Below, in pieces: positions 44,949 through 54,636 of a DNA stretch of 64,000 nucleotides. Source of the stretch: Vreelandella populi. Its GTDB lineage: Bacteria > Pseudomonadota > Gammaproteobacteria > Pseudomonadales > Halomonadaceae. The notes beneath the pieces were generated by a model. That model did not search any database. It worked only from the letters and a program-made list of their open reading frames with translations, and was not told the origin of the DNA. The position numbers and the translations under genes were made by a program. The DNA is taken from contig NZ_RZHE01000006.1 of the NCBI RefSeq assembly GCF_003989825.1, positions 1-64,000 of the forward strand. The letters are read 5' to 3'. The stretch's first letter is position 1; every line of letters begins with the position of its first letter.

Positions 44949-46019
44949 CTAAAGCCACCCTGAAAGTTCATTATTAATCACTTCTAATAAAGCATCCATG
45001 TGATCTTCACGATCATTTAAGCAGGGAATATAGCTAAACGTTTCGCCTCCTGCGGCGATAAAGCTGTCATAAATCTCTTCTTTAATTTCTTCAAGTGTTT
45101 CAACACAATCGGCTGAAAAGGCAGGCGATAAAATAGCGATATGTTTATGGCCTTGCCTAGCGAGTGTGGCTACATGCTCAACGGTTTGCGGGCCTACCCA
45201 CTTTTCAGGTCCGAATTGCGACTGAAATGCCGTATCCACTTCTTCCTTGCTAAACCCTAGCGCTTCGCGCAACAGGCGCGTGGTTTTATGGCACTGGCAG
45301 TGGTAGGGGTCGCCTTCCAGCAAATAGCGCTCGGGCACCCCATGGTAGCTGGCGACTAGCTTGGTGGGTCGCGTTTCAAGCTGGCTGTATACGTCGGTGA
45401 CCGAGTTGGCGAGCGCTTGTATATAAGTGGGTCGATCAAAATAGGCGGGCACCGTGCGAATGGCCGGCTGCCATTTCATCTTCATCAGGGCACGAAACGC
45501 TTCGTCATTGGCCGTGGCCGTTGTGGGCGAACCATACTGGGGGTACAGCGGAAAGAAAACGATACGCTCACACCCCTTCTCTTTCATGCGGCCCAGCACG
45601 CTTTTAGTGGAAGGATTGCCGTAACGCATACAGAAATCGACTTCGACATTTTCTCCATATAAGGCTTTTAAACGCTCAGTGAGTTTTTCGGTCTGGACGC
45701 GGGTAATAGTTAGCAACGGACTTTCATCTTTCTCTTTGTTCCAGATGCTTTTATACGCTTTACCTGAGGAGAAAGGCCGCTTGGTCAAAATAATCAGTTG
45801 TAACAGCGGCTGCCACTTCCAGGCAGCATAATCCACGACTCGCTTATCGGATAAAAACTCGCTTAAATAGCGCCGCATAGACCAATAGTCGGTAGCATCG
45901 GGTGTGCCCAGGTTGGCCACAACAACACCCACTTTAGCGCTAGGTACGCCCGGGTGACTGGCTGGGGCATTCGTCAGACGACCCTCTCCCGCTTGATCCA
46001 TTACAACGCTATCAGTCAT
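44949..46019 (-). CDS. hemH: Ferrochelatase
   Basis: HemH inserts Fe2+ into protoporphyrin IX, the last step of protoheme synthesis. The 356-residue protein has the family motifs VVVANLGTPDATDYWSMRRYL, FFPLYPQYGSPTTAT, VASYHGVPERYL with the metal-binding His, and ILSPAFSADCVETLEEI. ATG at 46019 is preceded by GGGAG and is preferred over the TTG at 46034. It stands alone. Its 5' side faces a divergent thiol-oxidoreductase gene across about 370 bp. Confidence 0.96.
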   Translation of the reverse strand: MTDSVVMDQAGEGRLTNAPASHPGVPSAKVGVVVANLGTPDATDYWSMRRYLSEFLSDKRVVDYAAWKWQPLLQLIILTKRPFSSGKAYKSIWNKEKDESPLLTITRVQTEKLTERLKALYGENVEVDFCMRYGNPSTKSVLGRMKEKGCERIVFFPLYPQYGSPTTATANDEAFRALMKMKWQPAIRTVPAYFDRPTYIQALANSVTDVYSQLETRPTKLVASYHGVPERYLLEGDPYHCQCHKTTRLLREALGFSKEEVDTAFQSQFGPEKWVGPQTVEHVATLARQGHKHIAILSPAFSADCVETLEEIKEEIYDSFIAAGGETFSYIPCLNDREDHMDALLEVINNELSGWL

Positions 46020-46386
46020 TACGCTTACTCCCAAAAGGCGACTTCGTGGGTAAAAATCTTAACACTTTTCAGCAAAGCCGCGGCATAAAGTTATACTATC
46101 AACATTATTTGTATAACCATCGGTTAAAATGCGTCTAAGCCTTTGATGCTGGTACTGAGCAACTTGCTATCGCTTTTGCTCAGCACGCTTTGCGATGGCG
46201 CCCTCACGACGGTGGTCGCGTAATACGAAATAATCGAGGAAACTCGGCACGCTCATACCATATACACAAAATCGTTTTATTGGCTGTCATGCGGCGTTTT
46301 GCCCAAGCACTGCCGGGCAATGGCTCCAAGACTCGTTAAGACTACTGGCACAAAATCCATATCTAGCGTTATTCAAGGAGTTTGCA
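46020..46386. promoter_or_regulatory. Divergent regulatory region with inverted repeat
   Basis: No gene is supported between hemH and the DCC-family gene. A 7-bp inverted repeat (GTTATAC at 46090-46096, GTATAAC at 46111-46117, 14-bp gap) lies in an A+T-rich patch about 75-100 bp upstream of hemH. The GTATAA core also occurs in the cryptochrome operator. Exact promoter boxes are unclear. Confidence 0.4.
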
Positions 46387-46785
46387 ATGAGCCATCACTT
46401 CGTCTTGAACGCCGCTCCACCCGTTACGCTGTATCACGACGGTCACTGCCCGTTCTGTCAGGTAGAGGTCAACTGGTTGAAAAGACACCCATACCGTGAG
46501 CACGTAAGGTTAGTGGATATCCAAGATAGCGATTTCAATGCCGAAGAGACCGGTCGGCCCTTCGATGAACTGATGGGGCAGCTGCATTTAAAGGATCGAA
46601 ATGAGCAGTGGTACGTGGGCATGGATGCCAGCCGGGCCCTATATGCGCTTCTGGGCTACCGGCGGCTGGTAAGGCTTTCTTGCTTACCGGGCCTGCGAGG
46701 GGTAATGAATGCAGGCTACCGTTTCTTTGCCCGTCGCCGGGTTCGGCTAGGGCGGTGGTGGGCGCAACATCACATCAAAGGTTAA
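46387..46785 (+). CDS. DCC-family thiol-disulfide oxidoreductase (DUF393)
   Basis: The 132-residue protein has the DUF393 signature YHDGHCPFCQVEVNWLKR with a redox CxxC at Cys21/Cys24, and the family segments LVDIQDSDF and GMDASRALYALLGYRRL. Such proteins are thought to be thioredoxin-like and act on unknown partners. AAGGAG precedes the ATG. A convergent small gene follows. Confidence 0.88.
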   Translation: MSHHFVLNAAPPVTLYHDGHCPFCQVEVNWLKRHPYREHVRLVDIQDSDFNAEETGRPFDELMGQLHLKDRNEQWYVGMDASRALYALLGYRRLVRLSCLPGLRGVMNAGYRFFARRRVRLGRWWAQHHIKG

Positions 46786-46827
46786 TAATGCTATCTGAAT
46801 GGCGCAGCGTTGTGCTAATCAGAACGA

Positions 46828-47130
46828 TCAGAACACCAGCGGCATGCGTGATGTCAACGGCTCGCTATAATGCGCATCACGGCCAATCATTTCATCCTGG
46901 GGCACATGCTGAACCAGGTACGCCCGGTGAATACCGGCCCGTTTCAATTCTAGATAGACATCATCCAGAGAACGAAACAGCATCGGCTTGCTACGCTGGG
47001 TGAGCATATGCCGCTTGCCTTCCATATCTTCAAGTTCAAGTTGATAAAACCGACTGCCTGAATGAGTGATAACACGGATTTCAAAGTTATCGTGACTATC
47101 AACGAACTGTTTAAGCGCTTTCAGCTCCAT
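46828..47130 (-). CDS. Small protein, DUF6482-like
   Basis: The 100-residue cytoplasmic protein has the pattern YQLELEDMEGKRHML...LFRSLDDVYLELKRAGIHRAYLVQHVPQDEMIG. I associate this tentatively with DUF6482, a family of unknown function common in halophilic gammaproteobacteria. A strong GGAGGG site precedes the ATG. It is convergent with the DCC-family gene and has no known partner. Confidence 0.65.
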   Translation of the reverse strand: MELKALKQFVDSHDNFEIRVITHSGSRFYQLELEDMEGKRHMLTQRSKPMLFRSLDDVYLELKRAGIHRAYLVQHVPQDEMIGRDAHYSEPLTSRMPLVF

Positions 47131-47276
47131 GGTTCCCTCCTATTATTGGATACAACAATAGAGCACAGGATGACTGCGCCCTATTACATTCCTGTTACCT
47201 TTACCTTGGCACTACTTGACTAAGAGGGCAACTTTTCAGGAGAGTTCCGGAGCGCTAATATGCTAAGCGGGTCAAA

Positions 47277-47570
47277 TTATTGGTACTCGGAAGGGTCAAT
47301 AGCCTTACCCAACGAATTACGGTCAATCCAGTTACCGCCTTTGGTTTCCTTGTAACGAAAAACCACCTTGTCACCGACCGTTACCGGCAGCTCAGCATCT
47401 TCCGTTTGATAGCTGTATTTTTCACCCTCAACGACCAGGTAATAGCGATAAAGATCGGGCATGCCTAGCCACTCTTTAAAGGGCCCTTCCCGCTCCAGCT
47501 CCTGAAGCTCTCCACGCCCTTCAAGCTTAGGAAGACGCTGACGATTACCACGCCGAAAACCACCTGCCAT
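47277..47570 (-). CDS. Conserved hypothetical small protein
   Basis: The 97-residue product is basic at its N-terminus (GGFRRGNRQRLPKLEGRGELQELERE) and continues with a beta-rich region. The segment YYLVVEGEKYSYQTEDAELPVTVGDKVVFRYKETKGGNWID suggests a small barrel or RNA/DNA-binding fold. I do not recognise a family. GGGAG precedes the ATG and dnaB lies just upstream on the same strand. Confidence 0.65.
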   Translation of the reverse strand: MAGGFRRGNRQRLPKLEGRGELQELEREGPFKEWLGMPDLYRYYLVVEGEKYSYQTEDAELPVTVGDKVVFRYKETKGGNWIDRNSLGKAIDPSEYQ

Positions 47571-47648
47571 GTCTTACTCCCGTATGTTCTATTGCAGTAT
47601 TCGCAAGTCATGAAGGCGCACCAACGGTGCCTTACCCTCATATCTCAT

Positions 47649-49037
47649 TCATTCACCAAAAGCCTGGCCACCATAGCTATCCGGGGCCAAATCTTCAAAA
47701 CGGGTATATTTACCAATAAATGCCATATGTACCGCACCGATAGGCCCGTTACGCTGCTTACCAATAATCAGTTCAGCAATGCCCTGATTATCGGGGTTAT
47801 CGGGGTTATACACTTCATCACGATAAACAAAGGCAATAACGTCCGCATCCTGCTCGATAGCTCCAGATTCGCGCAAATCCGACATGACCGGGCGCTTGTT
47901 TGGGCGCTGCTCCAGCGAGCGGTTAAGCTGGGAAAGTGCGACCACAGGACATTGAAACTCTTTTGCTAGCCCTTTCAGCGAGCGTGAAATCTCCGAGATC
48001 TCACCCGTTCTGTTTTCCGAAAAGCCAGGGATCTGCATCAGTTGAAGGTAATCGATCATGATCAGCGCCATGTTGCCATGCTCACGTACAACGCGGCGCA
48101 GTCGAGAGCGCATCTCATTGGGCGACAGCGCGGCCGTATCATCAATAAACAGCTGCTTGTCTTTTAGCAGGTTGACCGCTGAGGTCAGACGAGGCCAATC
48201 CTCGTCTTCCAGTTGACCTGAGCGCACGCGGGTTTGATCGATACGCCCTAGCGATGACAGCATCCTGAGCATCAGTGACTCGGCAGGCATCTCCATGGAG
48301 AACACCATGACCGGCTTATCGCTGGAAATGACCGCGTGCTCCACCAGGTTCATGGCGAAGGTGGTTTTACCCATGGAGGGACGCCCGGCAATGATTACTA
48401 GATCCGACGGCTGTAGGCCCGAGGTCATCTCATCCAGATCACGAAAGCCTGTCGAAAGGCCGGTCATTTCGCCTTTCATGTTGAACAGTTCATCGATCCG
48501 GTCGACAGCTTTGGTCAGAAGCTCGCTCATGCCGATAGGACCGCCCGTTTTTGGGCGTTCTTCGGCAATCTGAAAGACCAGACGCTCGGCTTCGTTGAGT
48601 AGCTCATCGGCAGGCCGGCCTTGAGGAGCAAAGGCACCTTCGGCAATCTGGTTAGCTGCCCGGATCAGCTTTCTAAGCGTTGCCCGCTCGCGCACGATGT
48701 CAGCGTAGGCGCGAATATTACTAGCTGAGGGCGTATTACGCGCAAGCTCGGCCAGAAAGGCAAGCCCACCCACCGTGTCCAGATGGTCACGGGCTTCCAG
48801 AGCTTCCGATAGCGTGATCACATCCAGCGGCTGCCCTGATTCGGCCAGGTGGATCATGACGTTAAACACCAGGCGGTGCTCGTAGCGGTAGAAGTCATCT
48901 GCGACCAGGCGCTCGGACACGTTGTCCCACGCCTGGTTATCCAGCATTAGCCCGCCCAGCACTGACTGCTCCGCCTCTAGCGAATGCGGCGGCAGCTTGA
49001 TCGCTGCCGTTTCCTGATCAGCAGAAGGCTGGTCCAT
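47649..49037 (-). CDS. dnaB: Replicative DNA helicase
   Basis: DnaB is the hexameric helicase that opens the replication fork. The 462-residue protein has the N-terminal domain (about 15-120, SLEAEQSVLGGLMLDNQAWD), a linker helix, and a RecA-type domain with Walker A GRPSMGKTT (218-226), Walker B MIDYLQLM, and the motif SQLNRSLEQRPNKRPVMSDLRESGAIEQDAD. It has no intein. It follows the rplI operon, as in many gammaproteobacteria, but is separated by a terminator and a gap of about 215 bp. Confidence 0.97.
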   Translation of the reverse strand: MDQPSADQETAAIKLPPHSLEAEQSVLGGLMLDNQAWDNVSERLVADDFYRYEHRLVFNVMIHLAESGQPLDVITLSEALEARDHLDTVGGLAFLAELARNTPSASNIRAYADIVRERATLRKLIRAANQIAEGAFAPQGRPADELLNEAERLVFQIAEERPKTGGPIGMSELLTKAVDRIDELFNMKGEMTGLSTGFRDLDEMTSGLQPSDLVIIAGRPSMGKTTFAMNLVEHAVISSDKPVMVFSMEMPAESLMLRMLSSLGRIDQTRVRSGQLEDEDWPRLTSAVNLLKDKQLFIDDTAALSPNEMRSRLRRVVREHGNMALIMIDYLQLMQIPGFSENRTGEISEISRSLKGLAKEFQCPVVALSQLNRSLEQRPNKRPVMSDLRESGAIEQDADVIAFVYRDEVYNPDNPDNQGIAELIIGKQRNGPIGAVHMAFIGKYTRFEDLAPDSYGGQAFGE

Positions 49038-49203
49038 AGCGAGCTCCTTTCAACAGTGCAGCATAGCCGATAAAGGCCACTATCTTAATCGGACAAACCG
49101 TTGGCCACTACCGCTAGGCCATTGCTTATATGTTATTTCTAAACAGCTAAGATAACTAAACCCTGTCAGCCACTTAGAAATAACCCTGATCATAAATAGC
49201 AAA

Positions 49204-49225
49204 GGGCGCGGGAAGTCCCGCGCCC
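49204..49225. terminator. Terminator of the rpsF-rplI operon
   Basis: A 9-bp GC-rich stem (GGGCGCGGG/CCCGCGCCC, loop AAGT) is flanked by A and T runs, 28 bases after the rplI stop on the minus strand. Confidence 0.85.
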
Positions 49226-49252
49226 TTTTGGCGTTAATAGTGTTAGCAAATA

Positions 49253-49699
49253 TTATTCTGCAACAACTACCACGCGTACAACGGCGTCCACTTCTGCATG
49301 CAGGTGGAGGTCGATGTCGTATTCGCCAGTTTGACGAATCGGGCCTTGCGGCATACGTACTTCGCTCTTGGCAACGTCGATGCCAGCAGAGGAAATAGCG
49401 TCGGCCAGGTCACGCGGACCGATAGAACCAAACAGCTTGCCTTCGTCGCCAGCTTTGGACACCAGAGAAAGCTCGATGTCGTTCAGCTGTTCAGCGCGCG
49501 CCTGGGCTTCTGCCTTGCGCTCAGCGGCTTGAGCTTCAAGCTCGGCACGCTGTGCTTCAAACGCTTCAACGTTTTCCTTGGTGGCCGGTACGGCTAAGCC
49601 GTAAGGAACCAAGTAGTTACGACCATAACCAGGCTTAACAGTGACCTTGTCACCCAGGCCGCCCAGCTTACCAATGTTGTCGAGCAGAATGACTTCCAT
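49253..49699 (-). CDS. rplI: 50S ribosomal protein bL9
   Basis: The 148-residue protein binds 23S rRNA at the base of the L1 stalk. The N-terminal motif [36 protein letters not shown] is characteristic. A long connecting helix (about 40-75) joins the C-terminal domain ([14 protein letters not shown]). It is the last gene of the rpsF-rpsR-DUF2232-rplI operon. Confidence 0.98.
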   Translation of the reverse strand: MEVILLDNIGKLGGLGDKVTVKPGYGRNYLVPYGLAVPATKENVEAFEAQRAELEAQAAERKAEAQARAEQLNDIELSLVSKAGDEGKLFGSIGPRDLADAISSAGIDVAKSEVRMPQGPIRQTGEYDIDLHLHAEVDAVVRVVVVAE

Positions 49700-49714
49700 C
49701 TCGTAAACCTCTTG

Positions 49715-50569
49715 TCAATTGCCGCGGGCAAGGCGTGCGCGAATGTTCGCAAATGTATCAATCAGCCCCAACAGCAGCACAATGAGAATCGTGGGCCAGG
49801 TCATGATCAGCAACACATAAAATGCTACTAGCCACAGCCCGTTCATCCCCTTTAATCCAATATAACCATGCACTAACGCAATGCCAGCAACCAAAAGCGG
49901 AATCCAGCCAAGCACCGCCAACGCATGCGCCCCCAGTATCATGCTGACCACACTGAGCACCGCCAATACGGCAAGCTCTTTAGGTGTGAGTCGCAACGCA
50001 TGAAACTCTTCACGAAACCCGCCCGGATTATACAACCCGGCCTGCCAGCTTCGTGCCAGGGCCAAACATGCAATAGCCGCCACCAGAACCACAAGACCCG
50101 TTACGCCCCCCACCACAATGATGGCAAGCTGCTGGGTGTTGTACCCCTGATTAGCCAACTCCGTGAGCATATGGTCAACGTCCGATGAACCCTGACGCAA
50201 CTGCTCAAGCATTAGCTCTGTACCGCCAGGCGGGCTAAAGATGCCGAACTGCACCATCGCTGCGGCCACCAAGGCGCCCACAATCATGGCTTCGCTCCAA
50301 CGCATCCTTTCACGCAGGATGACGGCCATCAGCGTTACCAGCAACACGCTGGCAAGCGGAATCACATCCCCCTGCGCCCACCAGAAACCTGCCGGTAGCG
50401 CGGCTGCGATAATGACCGGCAGCGCAGGCGCAAAGCCTTTACGCAGGGTCACCAAGGCAGCGATAGCTGCTCCTAACCAGAACAGCCATGGCACTAGCGT
50501 TGCAAGTGCCGCCCCGCCTGCGGCGTAGGGCAGCCCCCGCATTAGCCATCGTGCCAGTGCCAGCATCAC
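49715..50569 (-). CDS. DUF2232-type membrane protein in the ribosomal operon
   Basis: The 284-residue integral membrane protein has about eight helices and a short cytoplasmic loop (GLYNPGGFREEFHALRLTPKELA). Similar DUF2232/YybS-like proteins are found between rpsR and rplI in pseudomonads and relatives, and their function is unknown. It lies 9 bp after rpsR and 15 bp before rplI, so it is co-transcribed with translation genes. Confidence 0.8.
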   Translation of the reverse strand: MMLALARWLMRGLPYAAGGAALATLVPWLFWLGAAIAALVTLRKGFAPALPVIIAAALPAGFWWAQGDVIPLASVLLVTLMAVILRERMRWSEAMIVGALVAAAMVQFGIFSPPGGTELMLEQLRQGSSDVDHMLTELANQGYNTQQLAIIVVGGVTGLVVLVAAIACLALARSWQAGLYNPGGFREEFHALRLTPKELAVLAVLSVVSMILGAHALAVLGWIPLLVAGIALVHGYIGLKGMNGLWLVAFYVLLIMTWPTILIVLLLGLIDTFANIRARLARGN

Positions 50570-50578
50570 GTTAACCGC

Positions 50579-50806
50579 TTACTGGTGGCTATCGGAGTAG
50601 GGCAGCAGCGCCAGGTAGCGCGAGCGCTTGATAGCAGTCGCCAGCTGGCGCTGGTAGCGTGCTTTGGTACCGGTGATACGGCTCGGAACAATCTTGCCGG
50701 TTTCGGTGATGTAAGCTTTCAGGGTGTCCAGATCTTTATAGTCGATCTGCTTGACGCCTTCAGCAGTGAAGCGGCAAAACTTACGGCGACGGAAAAAACG
50801 TGCCAT
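50579..50806 (-). CDS. rpsR: 30S ribosomal protein bS18
   Basis: The 75-residue protein has the family motif [66 protein letters not shown]. It pairs with bS6 on the platform of the small subunit. AAGGAG precedes the ATG, and rpsF lies 33 bp upstream. Confidence 0.98.
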   Translation of the reverse strand: MARFFRRRKFCRFTAEGVKQIDYKDLDTLKAYITETGKIVPSRITGTKARYQRQLATAIKRSRYLALLPYSDSHQ

Positions 50807-50839
50807 GGATTAGCTCCTTAAAACGTGCAGTGGATAGAA

Positions 50840-51226
50840 TCAGGCAGTTTCGATTTCAGAGTCGTGGTCAGCGCGCGGCTTGTCTTCGCGACGCGGACGC
50901 TTCTCTTCTGCCGGTTTCATCATCGGGGAAGCTTCAGTGATCGCTTCCTTGCAGCGTACAACCAGGCTGCGGATGATGGCATCGTTGAAGCGGAAGATGT
51001 TCTCGATTTCTTCGAGCGTCTCACCAGTACATTCAACGTTCATCAGCACGTAGTGGGCTTTGTGGATCTTGTTGATCGGGTAAGCCAGGTGACGACGGCC
51101 CCAATCTTCCAAGCGATGCACAGTGCCACCGTTTTCGGTAACGATGCTGGTGTAGCGCTCGACCATAGCCGGCACTTGCTCGCTCTGATCCGGGTGGACC
51201 ATAAACACGATTTCATAATGACGCAT
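50840..51226 (-). CDS. rpsF: 30S ribosomal protein bS6
   Basis: The 128-residue protein starts [25 protein letters not shown] and has the [22 protein letters not shown] strand pair of bS6. The C-terminal tail is charged (about 105-128) and may be a substrate for RimK-type glutamylation. AAGGAG precedes the ATG. The leader contains a short hairpin (stem CGCCT/AGGCG on the minus strand, about 51275-51291) and CCG boxes that might belong to an S6:S18 autoregulatory element, but this is uncertain. Confidence 0.98.
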   Translation of the reverse strand: MRHYEIVFMVHPDQSEQVPAMVERYTSIVTENGGTVHRLEDWGRRHLAYPINKIHKAHYVLMNVECTGETLEEIENIFRFNDAIIRSLVVRCKEAITEASPMMKPAEEKRPRREDKPRADHDSEIETA

Positions 51227-51433
51227 GGGATCTCCTTGCGGTTTGACAGCTTCCGGTGTGCGCCTTCACCAACAGGCGAAGAACAGCGACAGGGAAGCAA
51301 GGAGTTAACTGAAATGCATCTGATATGCCGCTAATGACAACCAAAGCATTTAACAGAACTTGTGTTCAATCAGGCTTGAAAGCCTACGCCCACTTGCAGA
51401 CAAACGGGCGCAGGTATTCTAGTGGGCAAGCGC

Positions 51434-52231
51434 CTAACTTGCAAGCTGGCGCTGACGTACTGCTTCAAACAGACAAATACCGGCAGCCACTGACACGTTC
51501 AGGCTTGATACCTGACCCGCCATGGGAAGCTTGGCCAGGTTGTCGCATGCCTCGCGGGTCAAACGACGCATGCCCTTGCCTTCGGCGCCCATGACAAGCG
51601 CGGTGGGTCCGGTCATGTCGATGTCATACACGCTGGCCTCAGCCTCACCCGCTGTGCCGGTAATCCACACGCCCGCGTCTTTAAGCTTGGCCAGTGTACG
51701 CGACAGATTGGTCACCTGATAAACCGGCACCACTTCAGCCGCACCGCACGCTACCTTGCGTACAGTCGCGTTGAGCGGCGCCGCCTTGTCTTTTGCAACA
51801 ATCACGCCGTGCGCCCCGGCCGCATCGGCGCTGCGCAGGCAGGCGCCAAAGTTGTGAACATCAGTCACACCATCCAGTACCAGGAGTAGCGGCGGCGTTG
51901 GTGCTTGCCAGGCGCGCAGTTTTAGCCAGAGCGACTCTTCCCCTTCCGGCGTCAGCGGTGGGCAGAATGCGACCACCCCTTGGTGAGCCGCGCCCTGGGT
52001 TAACTGATCTAGAAGCTCGCGTGGCTGCTCCTTGATTCGTGCACCGCGCGCTTGCGCCTGAGCCACCACTTCCGCCAGGCGGCTCCCGGCACCCTGCTGC
52101 ACCCACAACTCACGAGGCGTTTCACCTCGCTCCAGCAGGCTCTGCAGGGCATGCATGCCATAAACCTGATCCAACCCGTCGGGGGTACGCACCGTACGCG
52201 CCCCACCACGTCGAGATGACGCTGACTTCAT
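51434..52231 (-). CDS. rlmB: 23S rRNA Gm2251 ribose methyltransferase
   Basis: RlmB is a SPOUT methyltransferase that modifies G2251 in the peptidyl-transferase P loop. The 265-residue protein has a substrate-binding N-terminal domain (VYGMHALQSLLERG) and the three SPOUT motifs DVHNFGACLRSADAAGAHG, MGAEGKGMRRL and SLNVSVAAGICLFE. It starts 2 bp after the rnr stop, so the pair is co-transcribed, a common arrangement. Confidence 0.96.
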   Translation of the reverse strand: MKSASSRRGGARTVRTPDGLDQVYGMHALQSLLERGETPRELWVQQGAGSRLAEVVAQAQARGARIKEQPRELLDQLTQGAAHQGVVAFCPPLTPEGEESLWLKLRAWQAPTPPLLLVLDGVTDVHNFGACLRSADAAGAHGVIVAKDKAAPLNATVRKVACGAAEVVPVYQVTNLSRTLAKLKDAGVWITGTAGEAEASVYDIDMTGPTALVMGAEGKGMRRLTREACDNLAKLPMAGQVSSLNVSVAAGICLFEAVRQRQLAS

Positions 52232-52233
52232 GC

Positions 52234-54636
52234 TCAGCTTCTCCTCGGTGTTGACTGACGCGTGCGTCTTGGACCGCGACGCGTTGACGGCTTGTCTTTC
52301 TTGGGTGCTGAATCACTCTTGGCTGCGTCACCTTTAGGTGTATCACCACCACCTTCACCACCGCGACGCTTGCGCGGCTGACGGCGCGGGCGCGGCTTGT
52401 CGTCGGTCAGGCTGAAATCGATCTTGCGATCATCCATATCAACGCGCGCGACTTGAACCGTGAGGCCGTCACCCAGGCGATAGGTGGTACCGGTGCGCTC
52501 ACCTTTCAGGCGATGCTTCTCCGCCTCGTAGTGGTAGTAATCTGATGGCAGCGACGTTACGTGCACCAGGCCTTCCACGTAGAACGCATCGAGGCGCACA
52601 AACAGGCCGAACTGCGTGACTGACGCGATAGTGCCTTCAAAGGTCTCGCCCAGTTTGTCAGACATGAACTCGCACTTGAGCCAGCTCTCGACATCTCGGG
52701 TTGCTTCATCGGCACGCCGCTCAGTCATTGAGCAGTGTTCGCCAAGCTCGAGCATCTGCTCAAAGGTGTACGGGCACCACTTGCTCGGCGGCTCGACCGG
52801 CGCACCTTCAACACGCATGACGGTATTTGTCTGCCGCGGCCCGCGGATTACCGAGCGAATGGCCCGGTGAACCAGCAAGTCGGGATAGCGACGAATCGGC
52901 GAGGTAAAGTGTGCGTAGGCCTGATAGGCCAGACCAAAGTGACCCTCATTCTGAGGCGAGTACACGGCCTGATTCATCGAGCGCAGCATGATCGTCTGAA
53001 TGATATCGGCATCGGGGCGGTCAATGATCGCCTCGCGCAGTGCCTGGTAATCCTGCGGCGTGGGCAGATCGCCCCCACCGACGGAAAGCCCGAGCTCATT
53101 CAGGAACAGGCGCAGCTTGTCCAGACGCTCCGGCGTGGGCCGCTCGTGAATACGGTACAGCGCCGGCAAATCGTGCTTGTCCAGAAAGCGTGCCGTGGCC
53201 ACGTTAGCGGCCAACATGCACTCTTCGATCATCTTGTGCGCGTCGTTACGCGTGCGCGGCACGATCTTCTCGATCTTGCGCTCATCGTTGAAGATGATGG
53301 CCGTTTCGGTCGTATCGAAATCGATCGCGCCGCGCTCATCGCGCGCTTCACGCAGCAACTTGTACAGCTCATGAAGATCCTGCAGCGGCTTGACCAGCTC
53401 GCGATGCTCTTCACGCAGCGCGCCACCCTCTTCGCTCTCTTCATCCAGCATCGCCGCCACCTTGTTATAGGTCAGGCGAGCATGGGAATTCATCACGGCT
53501 TCATAAAATGAGTAGCGGCTGATAGCACCCGTCTTGGAGATATTCATCTCACAGACCATGACCAGTCGATCCACGTGGGGGTTCAGCGAGCAGAGGCCGT
53601 TGGACAAGAGCTCAGGAAGCATGGGAACTACCTGGCCGGGGAAGTACACGGAGTTGCCCCGCGTGCGCGCTTCGTCGTCCAGCGCGGTGCCCGGCCTTAC
53701 ATAGTGCGAAACATCAGCAATCGCGACCAGTAGCTTCCAACTGCCCGACTTCGTTTTCCACGCGCAAACGGCGTCATCGAAGTCCTTGGCAGACTCGTCA
53801 TCAATGGTGACCAGCGGCGTGTCGCGCAAGTCAACACGATGCTTTTTATCCTCTTCCAGCACCTCGGCAGAAATGCCGGACGTCTGATCCAGCACCTCGG
53901 GCGGAAATTCAGCAGGAATATCGTAACTGCGAATTGCAATATCGATTTCCATGCCGGGATCCATACGCTCACCCAGCACTTCAATCACTTCACCTACCGG
54001 CTGGACGCGGGTAGCCGGCTGCTGAACGATCCTGGCCGAAATTACCTGACCATCCTTGGCGCCAGCGCAGGCGCTATGCGGGATGATAATCTCTTGAGTG
54101 ATACGCGGGTTTTCCGGAATCAAGATGCCGAATTCAGGCGTATTGCTTCGGTAAACGCCGACAATGGTCTGCGTATTACGAGCAATGACGTCGGCGATAG
54201 TCGCCTCATCGCGGCCCCGCCGGTCGGTGCCGCTAACCCGCGCCAGCACATGATCGCCGTGAAAGACACGGCGCATTTGACGTGGCGGCAGCACCAGATC
54301 CGGCTTTTTACCGTCATCACGCAGCAAAAAGCCAAAGCCGTCGCGGTGTCCAAGCACCTTACCTTTAACCAGATCAAGCTTGTCGATCAGTGCATAAGCG
54401 CCGCGCCGGTCACGCAGCACCTGGCCATCGCGTTCCATGGCAGCAAGGCGACGCCTGATCGCTTCATGATGGTCTTCATCTTCCAGGCCCAGCATGCGGC
54501 TCATGTTTTCATGAGTGATCGGCTTGCCATAGCTTTCAAGCGCCGCGAGCAGGTATTCGCGACTAGGGGCTGGGTTATCGTATTTGTGCGCTTCGCGTTC
54601 AGCGTGCGGATCATCACTTAACGTCCAGTACTTCAT
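52234..54636 (-). CDS. rnr: Ribonuclease R
   Basis: RNase R is a 3'-5' exoribonuclease able to degrade structured RNA. The 800-residue protein has an N-terminal winged-helix region, two cold-shock domains (about 80-240), a catalytic RNB domain with the acidic motif IDDESAKDFDDAV, an S1 domain (about 660-740) and a basic C-terminal tail rich in Lys and Arg. It starts with MKYWTLSDDPHAERE. The gene is transcribed away from the tRNA-Leu array and precedes rlmB. Confidence 0.97.
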   Translation of the reverse strand: MKYWTLSDDPHAEREAHKYDNPAPSREYLLAALESYGKPITHENMSRMLGLEDEDHHEAIRRRLAAMERDGQVLRDRRGAYALIDKLDLVKGKVLGHRDGFGFLLRDDGKKPDLVLPPRQMRRVFHGDHVLARVSGTDRRGRDEATIADVIARNTQTIVGVYRSNTPEFGILIPENPRITQEIIIPHSACAGAKDGQVISARIVQQPATRVQPVGEVIEVLGERMDPGMEIDIAIRSYDIPAEFPPEVLDQTSGISAEVLEEDKKHRVDLRDTPLVTIDDESAKDFDDAVCAWKTKSGSWKLLVAIADVSHYVRPGTALDDEARTRGNSVYFPGQVVPMLPELLSNGLCSLNPHVDRLVMVCEMNISKTGAISRYSFYEAVMNSHARLTYNKVAAMLDEESEEGGALREEHRELVKPLQDLHELYKLLREARDERGAIDFDTTETAIIFNDERKIEKIVPRTRNDAHKMIEECMLAANVATARFLDKHDLPALYRIHERPTPERLDKLRLFLNELGLSVGGGDLPTPQDYQALREAIIDRPDADIIQTIMLRSMNQAVYSPQNEGHFGLAYQAYAHFTSPIRRYPDLLVHRAIRSVIRGPRQTNTVMRVEGAPVEPPSKWCPYTFEQMLELGEHCSMTERRADEATRDVESWLKCEFMSDKLGETFEGTIASVTQFGLFVRLDAFYVEGLVHVTSLPSDYYHYEAEKHRLKGERTGTTYRLGDGLTVQVARVDMDDRKIDFSLTDDKPRPRRQPRKRRGGEGGGDTPKGDAAKSDSAPKKDKPSTRRGPRRTRQSTPRRS

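Noticed and set aside
52735..53511. 258-codon plus-strand frame inside rnr
   Set aside because: It lies wholly antisense to the RNase R catalytic domain and resembles no protein. Long antisense frames are expected from the codon bias of the real gene.
53839..54621. 260-codon plus-strand frame opposite the start of rnr
   Set aside because: It is a shadow frame over conserved cold-shock domains of RNase R.
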